Shown here piece after piece: positions 14,601-27,172 of a stretch of DNA of 64,000 nucleotides (position 1 is the stretch's first letter; each line of letters opens with the position of its first letter). Origin of the DNA: Vespula vulgaris. Its lineage: Eukaryota; Arthropoda; Insecta; Hymenoptera; Vespidae. The position numbers and the translations under genes are program-made. Under the pieces are notes generated by a model that worked only from the letters and a program-made list of their open reading frames with translations, was not told the origin of the DNA and did not search any database. Location of the stretch: positions 1,106,501 to 1,170,500 of the forward strand of contig NC_066590.1 of the NCBI RefSeq assembly GCF_905475345.1, given 5' to 3'.

Positions 14601-17600
14601 GTTCCCGTGGAGAAGGTACTCTATGTGGTATCACTATTAAAATCACATAAATTATCTTCTATAAAAATACTTTTTAAAATTTGCTATTGTTTTAATGAAT
14701 TTTTTACTTGCTTTCTTTTTTGTTTTAGAATTAATATAAAAAACTATTGTACAAATTATAGACATATTACATAGAATTTTGTCGTGTTTCTTCAAAATTA
14801 AGAATGCTTTTCTTTCCTTTTTTTTTTATTTTTTACCTGAATGTTTTGCTGTTAATGTGTTGGGACTGGTTCCTATATTTGATGAAATTATTGGGGGTGG
14901 ACAATAAGCTGCATTCCGAATGTATATAAATAATTTATAAGGTATATAAGATATTGTATATTAGTATATGTTCATAAATATTTTTCAATTCATTTTGTAT
15001 CCTTCTAATATTGGTTGTCTTTTATTTTTTGGATTTAGAGTAAAAATAGATAAAAAATCTTGCAAAAGAAAGAATAGAACAAACGAATAACATATACAAA
15101 ACTTACCATTATTCATGGGAGAAGGAATCCGTTGTTGTTGTTGTTGTTGTTGTTGTTGCTGTTGTTGTTGTTGTTGTTGCTGCTGCTGCTGCTGCTGCTG
15201 TTGTTGCTGTTGCTGATATAACATTTGATGCAAAATATGATCTTGTGGAGTAGGTGCATTTGGATGTGGACTTATCGCACGTGATGTAGTTCCACCATAC
15301 ATTTTAAGAATATTAACGAGTACTTCTCGATGTCGATGCTGCATGGCAGGATTCTATTCAGTTTAAGATTTATGCAAAAAATTGAATAATACCAACAAAT
15401 ATCAAAACAATCTAATTGAAAAATTAAATTTACTTTTCACAAACGCAAACCTGTAATTGTTGGATCAAATGCTGTTTTGTTATTTCTCCTTGTTGCAAAC
15501 CTTGAATTATAGCTTGTGCTTCTGGTCTTTGCAATAATTCTTGTCCAGATGAAGCAGCATTATTCATCATCATTTGCATTTCTGTTGGTACAGGACTGAC
15601 ACCCATCAATCGTTGACCACTCATTATCATGGAGAGCATATCAGAATGTTGTTGTCGATGTTTCTGCTGTTGCTAATGTATTACAGATTACAGATATTAT
15701 AGAAACCTTTGATATTTTTATGATTAGAAATTGATCAATAACAAATATGATAAAGACAAACCTGTTGTATATGCAATACTTTCATTAAGTTTTCATGTTG
15801 CATTTGAACCTGGTGTGGATGTTGAGTAGGAGCAATAGGACCAACATGATTGAATGTTGAAGCATGAATTTGATCTGTAACTGATTGCTGTGGAACAACT
15901 GGTTGTTGTGGTGTTTTTAATTGTGAATTAAGCAACTGTAAAGAAGTTAATTTAATTATGTAGAAAGTTAGTAAAAATTTAGAGACCTAAAATATAAAAA
16001 AAAGAAATAGTACCTGCATCAATGTTACAGATTGTGGTTTTTGAGGCATAGGTCCATTTGCTGCTGGTACAGCTTGTCCACCAGTTACTTGAGCAAGCTA
16101 AATTGTAAAAATATGAAGATAAATAAGTAGATCTATTACATAAACTATTTCATAATTTTACCAATTTTTTAAAGGCAGAAAGATCCTCTTCAGTCTTATT
16201 TACACGAGACAGTTCAGCCGTAGATGAAGGTGGAGGAACACCGCCACGCATTCGTGCCTCTAATTCTTCCAAGCTATGCACAACTTTTCCACCTACTTCT
16301 ATAAATAATGTATTACACATCACAAGCGCATTGCAGCATGTTCATACTATGCTACAATATTAAAAATTAACTTAAAGCAAATGATATAATTTAAAACAAT
16401 CTTACCCATATCTTTGATAGAAGAACTTTTCATTAATGGTATAACTGGCGTTGTTAGATCCGCTTGACCATTTTGACTATGCTGTTGCTTATTACCACGT
16501 TGCAACATTTCAAGAAGTTTTACACCAGTGGTAGATGTAGTATTATTTGCTGTTTGATTAGCAGGTGATATAGGAGCAAAGTATGTATTTGACTCAGTAA
16601 CTGATGGGATTTGAATATTCGGTTCAGTGATATCATTGAGTAAATTATTTAACAATTCATCCTGTATAGAAGCTCTACGACTTTCTGTTTGTTGCTGAAT
16701 AGGACTTTCTCTCTTAAACCACTGACTAAATCGAGAACATGATCCACCATTTGAACCAACTCCGTTCTATAAAAAATGATATATTTGTATTAAAAATGAT
16801 TGGAAAAAAGAAACTATTTATTTATTTCATAATTTATATAAGTGTACTTACAGTTAACAAACCAGGAACACCAGGGAAAGTATCAGATTTTAAGAAATCG
16901 TCTAGATTGAAATCAGGATGACTATTTTCTTCATTTTTACGAACATTGCAATTCTCAGCTACCTCAGAACTTGATTCTGTTATAATGCTATCACTAGTAT
17001 CTTGACATTCTTTTTGAGAATCAGATGGTGGTTCAGTTTGTTCTGATATCGGAGAATGTGGTGCAGGTACAACATTAATTGATTGATCTAGCGTTGTTGG
17101 GGTACTACGTCCTTTAGGTCCAATTGTATTCTCATTCTGTTTTTCATCTTTCTCTAAGGAATTCCTTTTTCCACGTTTCTTTTGAGCAGTTGTTAACTTT
17201 TTAGTTTTAACATTGGCACTATTACTAACTACTTTTTCTTCTGGAATATCTTCAAAACCTCTTAATTCAATAGTATCATGCTGAGATGTAGGTCCTGAGC
17301 TAAACCATTCAGGCTCATTTGCATCACGGTTATCACCACAGCTTTTTCTGCGATCATTACTAAATCTTCTTTCGCGTCCGCGTTCCTTATCACGATCATT
17401 TTGATGATTACGCTCGGCTCTTTCCACTCCTCTATCTCGATCGCGATCTCTTTCACGATCTCCAAAGTCACGACCAAACGATCGACGTTCGAATCGTTCA
17501 TTTCTTTCGTCCCGGTCACGTAGATTATCTCGTTCGCGTTCTCTATCTCGTATATTTTCACGATCTTTTGTTTCCCTACTTTCTCTATTGTCACGATCAC

Positions 17601-19046
17601 GTAATGTACTACCTGCACTTGTACCTGATCTAAACGAGAAATCTGTACGTTCTGGTTCAAGTTTTTCATTTTCAGATCTGAAGTCCCATATGTCACGTGT
17701 CAAAATTCTACCACTACCAATTCGTCGAACTGTTTCCCGATGACTGACCTATAAGATTTTAAGACTCTTAATTATATAATTCCTAATGATAATGAGATAC
17801 ACACACAAACACTTTACCTCTGTTTTACCAATTGGACTTTCAGAGCGTCTATTTGGAGGTTGGTTCACATTAACAAAACATCCAGAATTAAAACTTCGTC
17901 TTTGGGGACTTAAAACAATACCATCCTGTTCTTTTCGTATTCGTTCTCGAGGATCACCATTGCGACGCTTGTTATGATTTTCAGTAATTGATTCAGAACG
18001 TATACCTTTTTCATCTTTAGGCGGTGTGTCACTACATTTTCTATTTGAATGCCAACGTTCAGGGTCCCATACACCACGTGTACTTTATCAGAAAAATTAA
18101 AATATATTTATAGATAACAAATAAAATTATAAAAAATTTATAAATAAATCATTATGTAAAAAAGAAATATATAAAGATAAATAAAGATAAATGAATATAA
18201 CACATGACTATTTTAGATAATGTAAATAATATATGAGTATATATTATTTTAAGCGTACTTATTATAAGAGGTATCCAGAAAGCCAGGTCTGCGTTTAGAT
18301 AAAGGTAAACCCTTTATCACCATCAATTCTTCCTAAAAATACAATATTTATAACATATAATATGTATCTTCCCATTGAATAACATATCTATTAAAAATAT
18401 ATACGTAAATCTATTGTAGGCTAAAAAAATATTTAAGATCCTCATAAATAGTTGATATGTACCCGAGAATATTGAAATTGAGGTCTTGAACGTCCAATTT
18501 CCATAATGGAAGTATCAGTTACCTCTCCGGCCACAGACATTGATATAATTGCATCATCTCCTATAAAATAATATATCAAAAAGGAATCATTAATTATGAA
18601 ATATTATATATATATATCAAATCTAAAAATTCACGTTTTATATGTTAAGACCTAAATGTACATCTCTTATTTTTTTTTTCTGAAGTCTATATTAAATTTT
18701 ACATTATTATTTTTATTATTATAAAAATAGAAGAAAAAATAAAAAGATGTTACACTAAAGGATAAATTATAAAAGTACAGGTGTTTTTTTCAATACACAT
18801 ATATATAGAATCCATGCAGCAATGGATAGAAAAATACAATACAAATGTATTTTAAGTATACTTACGAAAAGTTACTCGTTTTAATGGATTTACTGATTTA
18901 TTTTTACGAAACCATCGACAAGCTCTGGTTTGTACTACCAAAGTCGCATCTAAGAATGGAGATCCTGTAGGTCCGACCAGCGGACGTTTGCGAGTTCGTC
19001 GGTACCAGTTAGAACCGATTAAAGTATGAGCATCTTCTAGCCTCAT
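11621..19046 (-). CDS. 4E-T: eIF4E transporter (4E-T / EIF4ENIF1 homologue)
   Basis: Binds eIF4E and DDX6/Me31B and represses mRNAs in P-bodies. Exons: 19046-18866, 18560-18463, 18332-18259, 18082-17818, 17748-16852, 16766-16406, 16298-16162, 16097-16014, 15935-15762, 15672-15451, 15353-15107, 14908-14837, 14633-14037, 13005-12844, 12731-12354, 11868-11621. All phases agree, giving about 1,398 residues against 985 in human. Seen: the eIF4E-binding motif YSREELM at residues 91-97; GVWDPERWH; an RD/RE-rich segment; the family signature EPEWFSSGPTSQ near 351; a Cup-homology-like region DFNLDDFL...SRFSQWF near 485-530; many poly-Gln tracts; FTPTSVLRKM; and the C-terminal LARWF...SLEELERLQ. The start is at 19046, so about 60 residues precede the usual N-terminus. 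The exon ending at 14037 uses donor GAAG/GTAAAC; a weaker in-phase donor after about 14370 would shorten it. Confidence 0.93.
15132..15215 (-). repeat. CAA/CAG tract encoding 28 consecutive glutamines in 4E-T
   Basis: 84 bases of mixed CAA and CAG codons inside the eleventh 4E-T exon encode 28 glutamines in a row. Shorter Gln runs occur at about 12420-12460 and 14490-14515. Mixed codons make the tract less slippage-prone than pure CAG. Confidence 0.95.
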
Positions 19047-22000
19047 CTTTTATTTAATTTAACTTAAAACTTAATCACACTTGTACAAACTAGTCCTATA
19101 TAATTATTCTATACTTATAATATACTTTAAATCATAGAGTTCGCTACAAATTGCGATTATACCGTTCCCTTAACTTCTTCAGTTTTTCCTATAACCGTTC
19201 CGACATGTAAGCAAAATATTTACTAATAAAGGACGAAAAGGACTTAGACGAGAGAATAGAAATGTATCTCGAATATTCACTGTTAAAATTGAATTTTTAG
19301 AAATAAACGTAGTTTCAATAGTCGATATTACGCGGCTTTCGCGCGTACTTACGACGTTTCTGAATATATGTGAACAATAAAAAATATAAAAAGAAAAGAA
19401 ATAAGATAAACAGATTTCTAGTACGATAATAGAGAATTTTAAATTTAACCTCGATAGAAGATGCGTTACTTCGGATGATACGATACAAACTGGCCGATCG
19501 GCGAAAGTTTTTAGACAAAGCTTTTGACTTTCGAATTCTCATCCAATCAAATATTCGTACGATGTTATTAATCTAGTGTACAATTGACTACGGTTTATTT
19601 GAATTAAATACTCTCAACTGATTTTTAGATACGACATTTTCTCTTCAATAGTTATATATACGGATCGATATTTATAAAAATAAATAAAATATATCTACAC
19701 AAACAAAGCAATATTATATATATTCAAATTCTATTGAGTAATATAAATTCAATGTTAAATTTGGTACGGATATTATACATATGTGTTATATATTTTATAT
19801 TTAAATATTCATGTTATTGTCACATTAATCAAATCTAAAAAATATTTTTATCTTATAACTTTTTAAATGTTTGGACTTTGAATCATTATAATTTTAATAG
19901 GAAATCTTATAACATTATGAATGTTGCATTATTTTATTTTTTTTTATTGTAATAAAAAAAAAAATTATTTTAAGCAAGGATTCTTGTATATTATGAGACA
20001 TTGAAAATTATGTAAGCTCCTCAATGAATTAGAAAAAAAATTGCTATTTAATATATAATTACATATTAATTATTATCATTATTTAATTAAAAAATTAAGA
20101 ATTATAAATGAAAATGTAAAAATTATTAAATTAAAAAAATATTAACTTCTTATTGTAACAAACATTAGATCCTTTGGCTATTTTCTATTGTTTCCTACCC
20201 ATACTGAAATTTACTCGTTATAATATAATTATTTTTTTCTTATTTTATTACTGAAATGATCACATAAAAAATTTATTCATTCGTTTTTTTCAATATCAAA
20301 GGATTATTGTTACCGAAAAGCAAATAATATATCTGTATCATTTACTTTCCTTTTATATTTGAATGAAAAAATTTATTAGAAAAAGAAATAAGAGAATATT
20401 ATTTTGTTTGATCCTGTTTATTCTTATAATTTAAAGAATATAGTTCTAAGTCTATTTATCTGATAATTAATCAATTTTTATAAAGATTTTTCAAGACATT
20501 AATCTAATCTATTAGAAATGATCATATATGTTAATATACTTTTCATGCAAATATATAAGACATACGATACAAAAGGTATGCCAAGATAATAAAGCAATCT
20601 TTAAGTTGAAATATAAAGGCATATAGAATCGGAAAGAAAATAATTGGAGACTAAACGAAACATCTACGATGTATCAATAACAATACTAAAATCTCTAATT
20701 GCTTATATGTTTGAAATATTATTAGCAATAATAAATATATCATTAAAAATATATAATCTATGTGCGGTTTAGAGTCTTTAAATTGCAAATGTTAAACTTT
20801 TTAAATACCTGTTGTTTTTTGATTTAGCAGCTGTTTGTCACTTGTCACAGATTCCAAAGACATTCTTCTTTCGTCCACAAGAAAAGTTTATAGCATACAC
20901 TACGTTTTTTTTTCTTTTTTTTTTCTTTTTTTTTTCTTTTTTTTTCTTTTTTTTTTAAATATTTTTCTAGTCCTTTATACGATCTATCTATGTTTCACAC
21001 AACATATATATGTATACGCAATTGTGTAGAATTTACACTTAGCTATATTCTAAGTACTGTTTAATATCACAGACTGATTTTCTCTTTATATACGCCACAG
21101 TTCTTCCTTAAGTGATAGAGGGAGAAAATTTCTTTTTTTTTTTCTTTTTTGTTCTATTTAATGATCAATCGCTGTTTTATCGAAACACAATCCTTCTCAC
21201 CATTCACTCTTCGAAAAGGGAGATGAAGTAAAAGTGTTTATATATGAGCGAAAACGGGCTTTATCGTAATAATGCAAACGATAAATTGGGTAAACCTAAT
21301 AGCGTAATATTTGGTACATGCGTTTTTAACGATCATCTCATTGCCTCGGCAAATCAGCTTCAAATGATTATTATTATTTTCTTGATTTAATACACAAAAT
21401 GTACACATACAACACACTAATCCACTGCTATGCAAAAATAGAAAATGGCGCACGATCCCCACTTCCGTCGTTGTTTCTCACTGCCTCCTTGATCAACAAG
21501 GGGCACCTTTCTTCCCATGGACTAACCAGTAATAAGATGGAACATAATAAAGTGTACAATACTACGGGGGTTGATTCTCAAAGTTAACTGCGCATGATCG
21601 ATTCTAGCCAAACCTATCGAGCTGACAAAAAATGAACGATTTTAGAATTGGTCCAATAATTTAAAAGTATATTTCTTCATGAAAATAATTTCGATTAATA
21701 CGATATAACAATTGTATATATATATATTTTTTTCACTTTTCAAATGTGTGTGTGCGTTGTATAGTAACACGCGATATTATCATACATGAAAATTAGAATA
21801 AAAATCAACAATGAATTCGAGCGACCTCTGACATCAAATTTAACACAGCCTTATTATTTCCTCTGTGCATAAAGCTTTATATGATTCGCGATATTTTTTT
21901 TATAGAATTTTTATCAATATGAATCTTACCATAAATATCATCTAATATATCTTTATCATAGCCTTATCTGATTTACAATATTTTTTTTATGCAATAATAT

Positions 22001-22789
22001 TGTATATTATATAATATATTAATATGAATTCTATTATAATTATACTAATATGAAACGTATATGTAATATCGACAGATTAAACAATCTATTTCAATCTCTA
22101 TTTTAATCATAAAAATACTGACTCATCTCGCACATGTCTGAAACGTAGAGACGTATCAAAAAATGGCGCCAACTTTACAAAATTTAAATCTAAAGTATAA
22201 ACGCAGTTAAGAGAAAAATCTGTCTAATCCTGCCCATAGATTTAATATTCGAAATCCATTCGAGATATATTCGTATTTAATTCGTATTATTAACGTTTAT
22301 TATTAAAAAAAAAAAAAAATAAATAAAGATCATACTTTTTAATAAAATTTTTAAGAAAATTGATCCACAGAGTAATAAATGAAGTTACGTAAAAGTAAAA
22401 AACGAGAAGAAGATATTTCAAAAGATTCTAAATAAATCATTTCTAAGGTAGGATTAATGCGATATTATAGATACTTATAAACCATACCTTTATGATTGTC
22501 ATTTTCTAATTATCAATCCGAAAATCAATTCTTATTGCGTACGAGTCTTTCGTTTAAAAAAGACGGCGCTGATGTACCGATTCAGGATCTGCTATTAACT
22601 TGGTCGCGCATGTAAGTTGTGAACACCGGTAAAGGCGGCACGTTGAGAGCCGTTATTAACCGGATCGTTGATGAAACATATACATATATACAAACGGTAA
22701 CAAAATTTTCAACGATTATTTGATAAAAGATCATCGATTCGAACTAAAAAAGGGAAAAATATATCTGTATAACTATTTGTCTTTCTCTT

Positions 22790-22821
<32 letters not shown>

Positions 22822-22868
22822 CACACACACACATATATATAAATAAAAAAAAAAGAAAGGGAGAATAA
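19047..22868. other. Intergenic region between divergent 4E-T and the lysine-rich gene
   Basis: Holds the upstream regions of two divergent genes. No coding exon is supported. A donor-like GAAACGTC/GTAAGT on the minus strand at about 19352 could end a 5' UTR exon of 4E-T. A donor-like GCGCAT/GTAAGT on the plus strand near 22612 could end a 5' UTR exon of the gene at 22869. AAAATGGCG motifs lie at 21442 and 22160. Poly-T/CT tracts occupy 20905-20960 and 21130-21150. Confidence 0.4.
22783..22840. repeat. Compound CT/TA/AC/TA microsatellite just upstream of a start codon
   Basis: Adjacent CT, TA, AC and TA tracts end about 30 bases before the ATG at 22869, so they probably lie in the 5' UTR or core promoter of that gene. 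Confidence 0.9.
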
Positions 22869-24584
22869 ATGGCACCACGTAGAAATGCGAAGCAAGCCGA
22901 TGTTGAGCCCGTGGAAAAAGTCGCGGAAACCGGCGATGTATCGCCTCCAAAACGTACAAAAGTGGTCAAACCTTTGTCCGTAAGTCTTGAACAATTAAAG
23001 GATACGAGATCTACGAGATCTACGAAAACACGTAACGCGGAAGAAACGGAAGAAATAATAGAACCGGAATCAGAACCTATTAAAAAATCGAGAGCAAGAA
23101 ATAAGGTAGTGCCTGCGAAATCAACAAAACTTGCATCTCAGGAACAAACAACGAAATCTGAACGTAACGTTAAGAAAGGAAAAGCTATAGAAGATATATC
23201 ATCGTCTAATGATCCAAATGATCCGGTTATTGAAACGAACGATTCGATATCTCAGAAAATACCCGCGAAAAAGACTCGTGGAAAAACAGTTACGATAAAG
23301 GCGGGAACAACGGATAACATCGAAGGTACGATATTTACGAGAGTTTATTTCCGCACTCACATGTACACAAATACGCATCCAATTTTAACCATTTATATTT
23401 GCATTAATTTTATTTATTATCTCGTTAGTTTACTTGATAATGTCAGCATTTTTGTCTTATATGTATTTGTCCTTTATTAAATATACATGAGTAATATCTA
23501 TGAACTTATGAAAAATAGAGAAGAAGCATATTGAATAGATAAATTACAAGATGAAATATTATTTATAGGAGATATATTCAAAAGGAATAATATTATGCAT
23601 TTTTATAATTATATTTGCTTTTATAGAAATATCATTTTTTTGTTCTTTTTTTTCTACTTTAATTCTTCTTTCCCAATACTTTTATCATTTTTTTTCTTTC
23701 TTTCTTTCTTTTTTTTTTTTTTTTTATTAATATATTTATCATATATAACTTTTACTCAATAAATGATGTTCCCAGTTTCCTAGATTACTGTATAAAAGAA
23801 AAAGAGAAATAGATATTTGATAATAATATATGGTTTTTTTTTGTAGAAATATATAAATGAATTCATGTTTCTTACAGCCAAAGCAAAACCAAAAACAAGA
23901 GCCAAAAAAACTGAAACACCTAAAGATACAGATACCGAAGTAGTATCCACAAAAGAAAAAAAAAAGAATGTGGCTGAGAAAGTACCTAAGGAAACCAAAA
24001 CAAAGGTAAAACCATTAAAGAAAGTTGTAGAAAAAAATGATACTATAGTTGTAGAAGTAAAGAAAAAAACTAATGCTAAAGCTAAAACAACAGAAAATAA
24101 TATTTCTAAAGTAGAAAAATCTACTGTGAATGAAGAAAAAAAAGCCAAATCACAAGGTACTAAAAAAATGCGGAATCAAGCAGATAATGTTCCAGATGCA
24201 ATCGAGAATAATGTTGAAGAGACCAATAATTCTAAACCAGTTAAAGGAAGACAAAAAAAAGTAAATAAAGATAATGCAATTATAACAGATACTTCAAAGA
24301 AAGGACGTGGTAAAAAGGAAACAGTAACGGCTGTTGTAAAAAATGTGGAGGAGAAAGAATCAGAAAATGCTGAATTATCATCGTCAGAAGAAGAGAAGGA
24401 ATCAGAATCAGTTGAAGTATTATCAAAAACTAATAATGTCCAAAAATTGACAAATAATACTGATAATGAGTCACCAAATTCTGAAAATGAAGATTCAACA
24501 GAATTAGATACTCCAGGTTTAAATAAAAATAAGATAGAAGATTCTATATCAGATGGCAAAGATAATGCCTCAACAAGTGAATAG
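22869..24584 (+). CDS. Unidentified lysine-rich, low-complexity nuclear-type protein
   Basis: Not recognised. Two coding exons, 22869-23325 and 23878-24584, join in phase to give 387 residues. The start is the first ATG after a compound microsatellite, with MAPRRNAKQADVEP at the N-terminus. The whole protein is Lys/Glu/Ser/Thr-rich with many short basic clusters (KKTRGKTVTIK, KTRAKKTE), and the C-terminal 80 residues are acidic and Ser-rich with SSSEEE. There is no zinc finger, membrane segment or other folded domain. The composition resembles linker-histone tails or nucleolar proteins, so chromatin or RNA association is a guess. A small intron, 24597-24659, lies in the 3' UTR 12 bases after the stop, too close to be expected to trigger decay. 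An AATAAA signal is at 24897. Reading through the 23326 donor adds a hydrophobic tail, probably a retained-intron artefact. Confidence 0.8.
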
Positions 24585-25320
24585 TAAATGTTAATGGTAA
24601 GTAAATTTGATACATGTTTCTCTATATATTTATAAATAATTTATCAATATAAATTTCAGATGCAAAGGTACGGAAAGGGAGAAAACTATTATCACAAAAA
24701 AGAAGGAACAAAAACAGTACCTTACATTCTTAAAGAAGTTATATTTTTTAAAAACTAAATGAAGAATACTATTGGACTTGATTCATATAATCCTTTCTAG
24801 TCCTAACGTTTTATTCACAAGATTCTTATTTGTCACATTAATGGAATAACTCTTAAGTTTATTTTTTTTTAATAGTATTGTGTAAGTTATGTCTTAAATA
24901 AAATAGAAATGTTAATGCTTAAGGAAATAAGTAATTAAAAGTAACATTTCGAATATTTACTTTTATATTATACTGTGTATATATGTAGTATTTTTTTATA
25001 TATTTATATTAGAAAATCTGTAAACAAATGAGAGCTAAATTTTTTGTGCACATGGTGCTGAATGATGCTCGATATAAATAATCGATTGTTAGTCCTTCAA
25101 CGCCACCAAGTGACGAAACGTGCGAACTTACTATATAAGTGTCCCTTTCATCATAAAAGATATCCAACTTACGAAGATTTAACCTAAAACCTAACGAGGA
25201 ATATATTATATATTAATGTTTACATAATTCAAAAGAAAATAAAAACATCTGTATAAATTATATTAATAATGATATGAGGAATCTCGTTTCAATTGAAACT
25301 AGTTAAAGAGATATTGAAAG
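24585..25320 (+). other. 3' UTR of lysine-rich gene and upstream region of CCDC174
   Basis: The first part carries the 3' UTR with its small intron (24597-24659) and a polyadenylation signal at 24897-24902. From about 25060 the sequence is less AT-rich and should include the promoter and 5' UTR of the gene starting at 25321. No other exon is seen. Confidence 0.5.
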
Positions 25321-26883
25321 ATGAACGTAGCAAAAAAAATAAATGTTAATTTTTCATCCTTGGTGGGTTTAAAAGCAGAACTTTTACGGAAACAAACGGA
25401 AGTAAAAGAAGCTAAGGCACATATCGAAACTACTCAAACCACAAAACTTAAACGTAAAATCAAGCAAGTGAAAAGTGATCATAAAAATTCTACTAAAGAA
25501 TTAACTGATGTAGAAGATATAAATGCTCACAAAAAATCTAAGCTAGTTTTAGAAGCTAAAGCTAGATTGTATACAAAGTTAAAAAAGTCTAAGAATAGTA
25601 ATGAAAATTTTCTAGTTGATTTTACTAATAAATCAGATGAATCTGAAGAAGAAATCCTAAAAGAAGATGATTATGATGATATGTTTACGGATCCTGATGA
25701 TAGGTGGGTTGAGTATGAAGATTGTTTTGGCCGTACCAGAAAATGTTTGGCTAAAGATCTACCACTAATGCGTGAAAAAGATGAATTATTAAAACAAGAA
25801 ATTACAAAGAAACATATGCAGCAGAATGAGTCTAATACCGAAGAGACACAACAAATAAAAGAACCTGAAATAGATATTATGAGAAGAAAATGGGAGGAAC
25901 AAACACAAAAACTAGCAGAAAAAGCAGATATACATTATCAAGATATTTTATTTGATGAAGCTCGTGCACATGGTGTTGGATATTATGCTTTTTCACAAGA
26001 TGAAAAAGAAAGAGCCAAACAACAAGAAAATTTAACTAACTTAAGAAAGGATACAGAACAAAAACAAAAACATATAAAAGAACTAAAAGATTTGAAAGAG
26101 AAGATGGAACAAAATAGATTAAAAGCAGCAAGAATTAGACAAAGAATTAGAGCAGGTTTACCTGCTGAACCAGAAGAAAACTTACAAGATGATCCTACGA
26201 ATACTACTGACATTTCCAATGATATAAATACTACAAACAATATTTCTTTAGTACAAGAAAATAAAATATCTAGAGATGATCCGCATAAACAAGATATTAA
26301 CATAGATAATGAGAAAACAAAAGAAGAAAAAATAAAAGTATTAGAAGAGGTCCTAGAAAATCAAAAAGTTTGGCGAGAAATGTCTCAAGAGGAATGGGTA
26401 TATAAATGTAGAAAAGAAAGAAATTTAGAATTTGCACCTGCTTACAATGATAAAATTTTAAACTCAAATTTTGTAAAAGCTACACAACCTAATGATACTG
26501 TAGTATCTAATCAAGTCTCAAATCAAACTAATTCTTTGATATTTTCCAATATCTCATCTAGCAATCAAAATACCTCAATGGATAACTCAAGTAATTCTAA
26601 TAATGTGTCAAAGCAAATGTGTTCTAATAGCAATGATCAACAAAATGATTCATTGACAGAACAATTGTTTGACACAAATACAAATGTTCCTTTAATTACA
26701 TATCCGCATATGTACTATAAAGGAAATGATACTGCAGCAAAAACTTTAAAATATAATAGTAATCCTAAGAATCAGCCTAGTCAAAGTATTAATAATGTAT
26801 TAAATAAAACTATAAATGAGGAAAAAATAGCAGCCGGTCTTAGATATTTGAGAGAAAAATATGAACAAAGTCAAAACCATTGA
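25321..26883 (+). CDS. CCDC174: CCDC174 homologue, coiled-coil nuclear protein
   Basis: A single uninterrupted exon encodes 520 residues; human CCDC174 is about 467. The N-terminus has the family start SSLVGLKAELLRKQ at residues 11-24. After a Lys-rich coiled coil comes an acidic stretch, then the conserved block DDRWVEYEDCFGRTRKC near 135-151 and DIHYQDILFDEARAHGVGYYAFSQDEKER near 204-232, and then a long Glu/Lys coiled coil ending in ARIRQRIRAG. The tail is Asn/Ser-rich and ends in GLRYLREKYEQSQ. CCDC174 is a nuclear protein associated with the spliceosome and exon-junction machinery; family assignment rests on these blocks. The gene ends 289 bases from the convergent Nse1 stop. Lack of introns, unlike every neighbour, is notable, though introns in the 5' UTR cannot be excluded. 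Confidence 0.9.
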   Translation: MNVAKKINVNFSSLVGLKAELLRKQTEVKEAKAHIETTQTTKLKRKIKQVKSDHKNSTKELTDVEDINAHKKSKLVLEAKARLYTKLKKSKNSNENFLVDFTNKSDESEEEILKEDDYDDMFTDPDDRWVEYEDCFGRTRKCLAKDLPLMREKDELLKQEITKKHMQQNESNTEETQQIKEPEIDIMRRKWEEQTQKLAEKADIHYQDILFDEARAHGVGYYAFSQDEKERAKQQENLTNLRKDTEQKQKHIKELKDLKEKMEQNRLKAARIRQRIRAGLPAEPEENLQDDPTNTTDISNDINTTNNISLVQENKISRDDPHKQDINIDNEKTKEEKIKVLEEVLENQKVWREMSQEEWVYKCRKERNLEFAPAYNDKILNSNFVKATQPNDTVVSNQVSNQTNSLIFSNISSSNQNTSMDNSSNSNNVSKQMCSNSNDQQNDSLTEQLFDTNTNVPLITYPHMYYKGNDTAAKTLKYNSNPKNQPSQSINNVLNKTINEEKIAAGLRYLREKYEQSQNH

Positions 26884-27172
26884 TTTAATATTTGCATTAC
26901 TTAGAACATTGTATATATTAAAATTATGTAAATGTATTTTTATGAAATTATGTAATAGGAAAATAATAAGTAAATTGTAATTTTAATAATAGAATATTTT
27001 TTTATCATACTTATCTTATAATATATGTTAATTTTGTGTATTTACTTAATAATATATTTTCTTATATACTTTCTTTTGTTAAAATTTTTTATGGTCACTG
27101 TTCTTCCTTATTCACCTAATGTAAAATTAATCCCAAAAAATATTAGAAATTAAAGAGTTATACATTTTTGTA

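Noticed and set aside
23326..23480. Hydrophobic C-terminal extension of the lysine-rich protein
   Set aside because: Reads past a good donor (GAAG/GTACG) into AT-rich intron; the downstream exon continues the same composition in phase.
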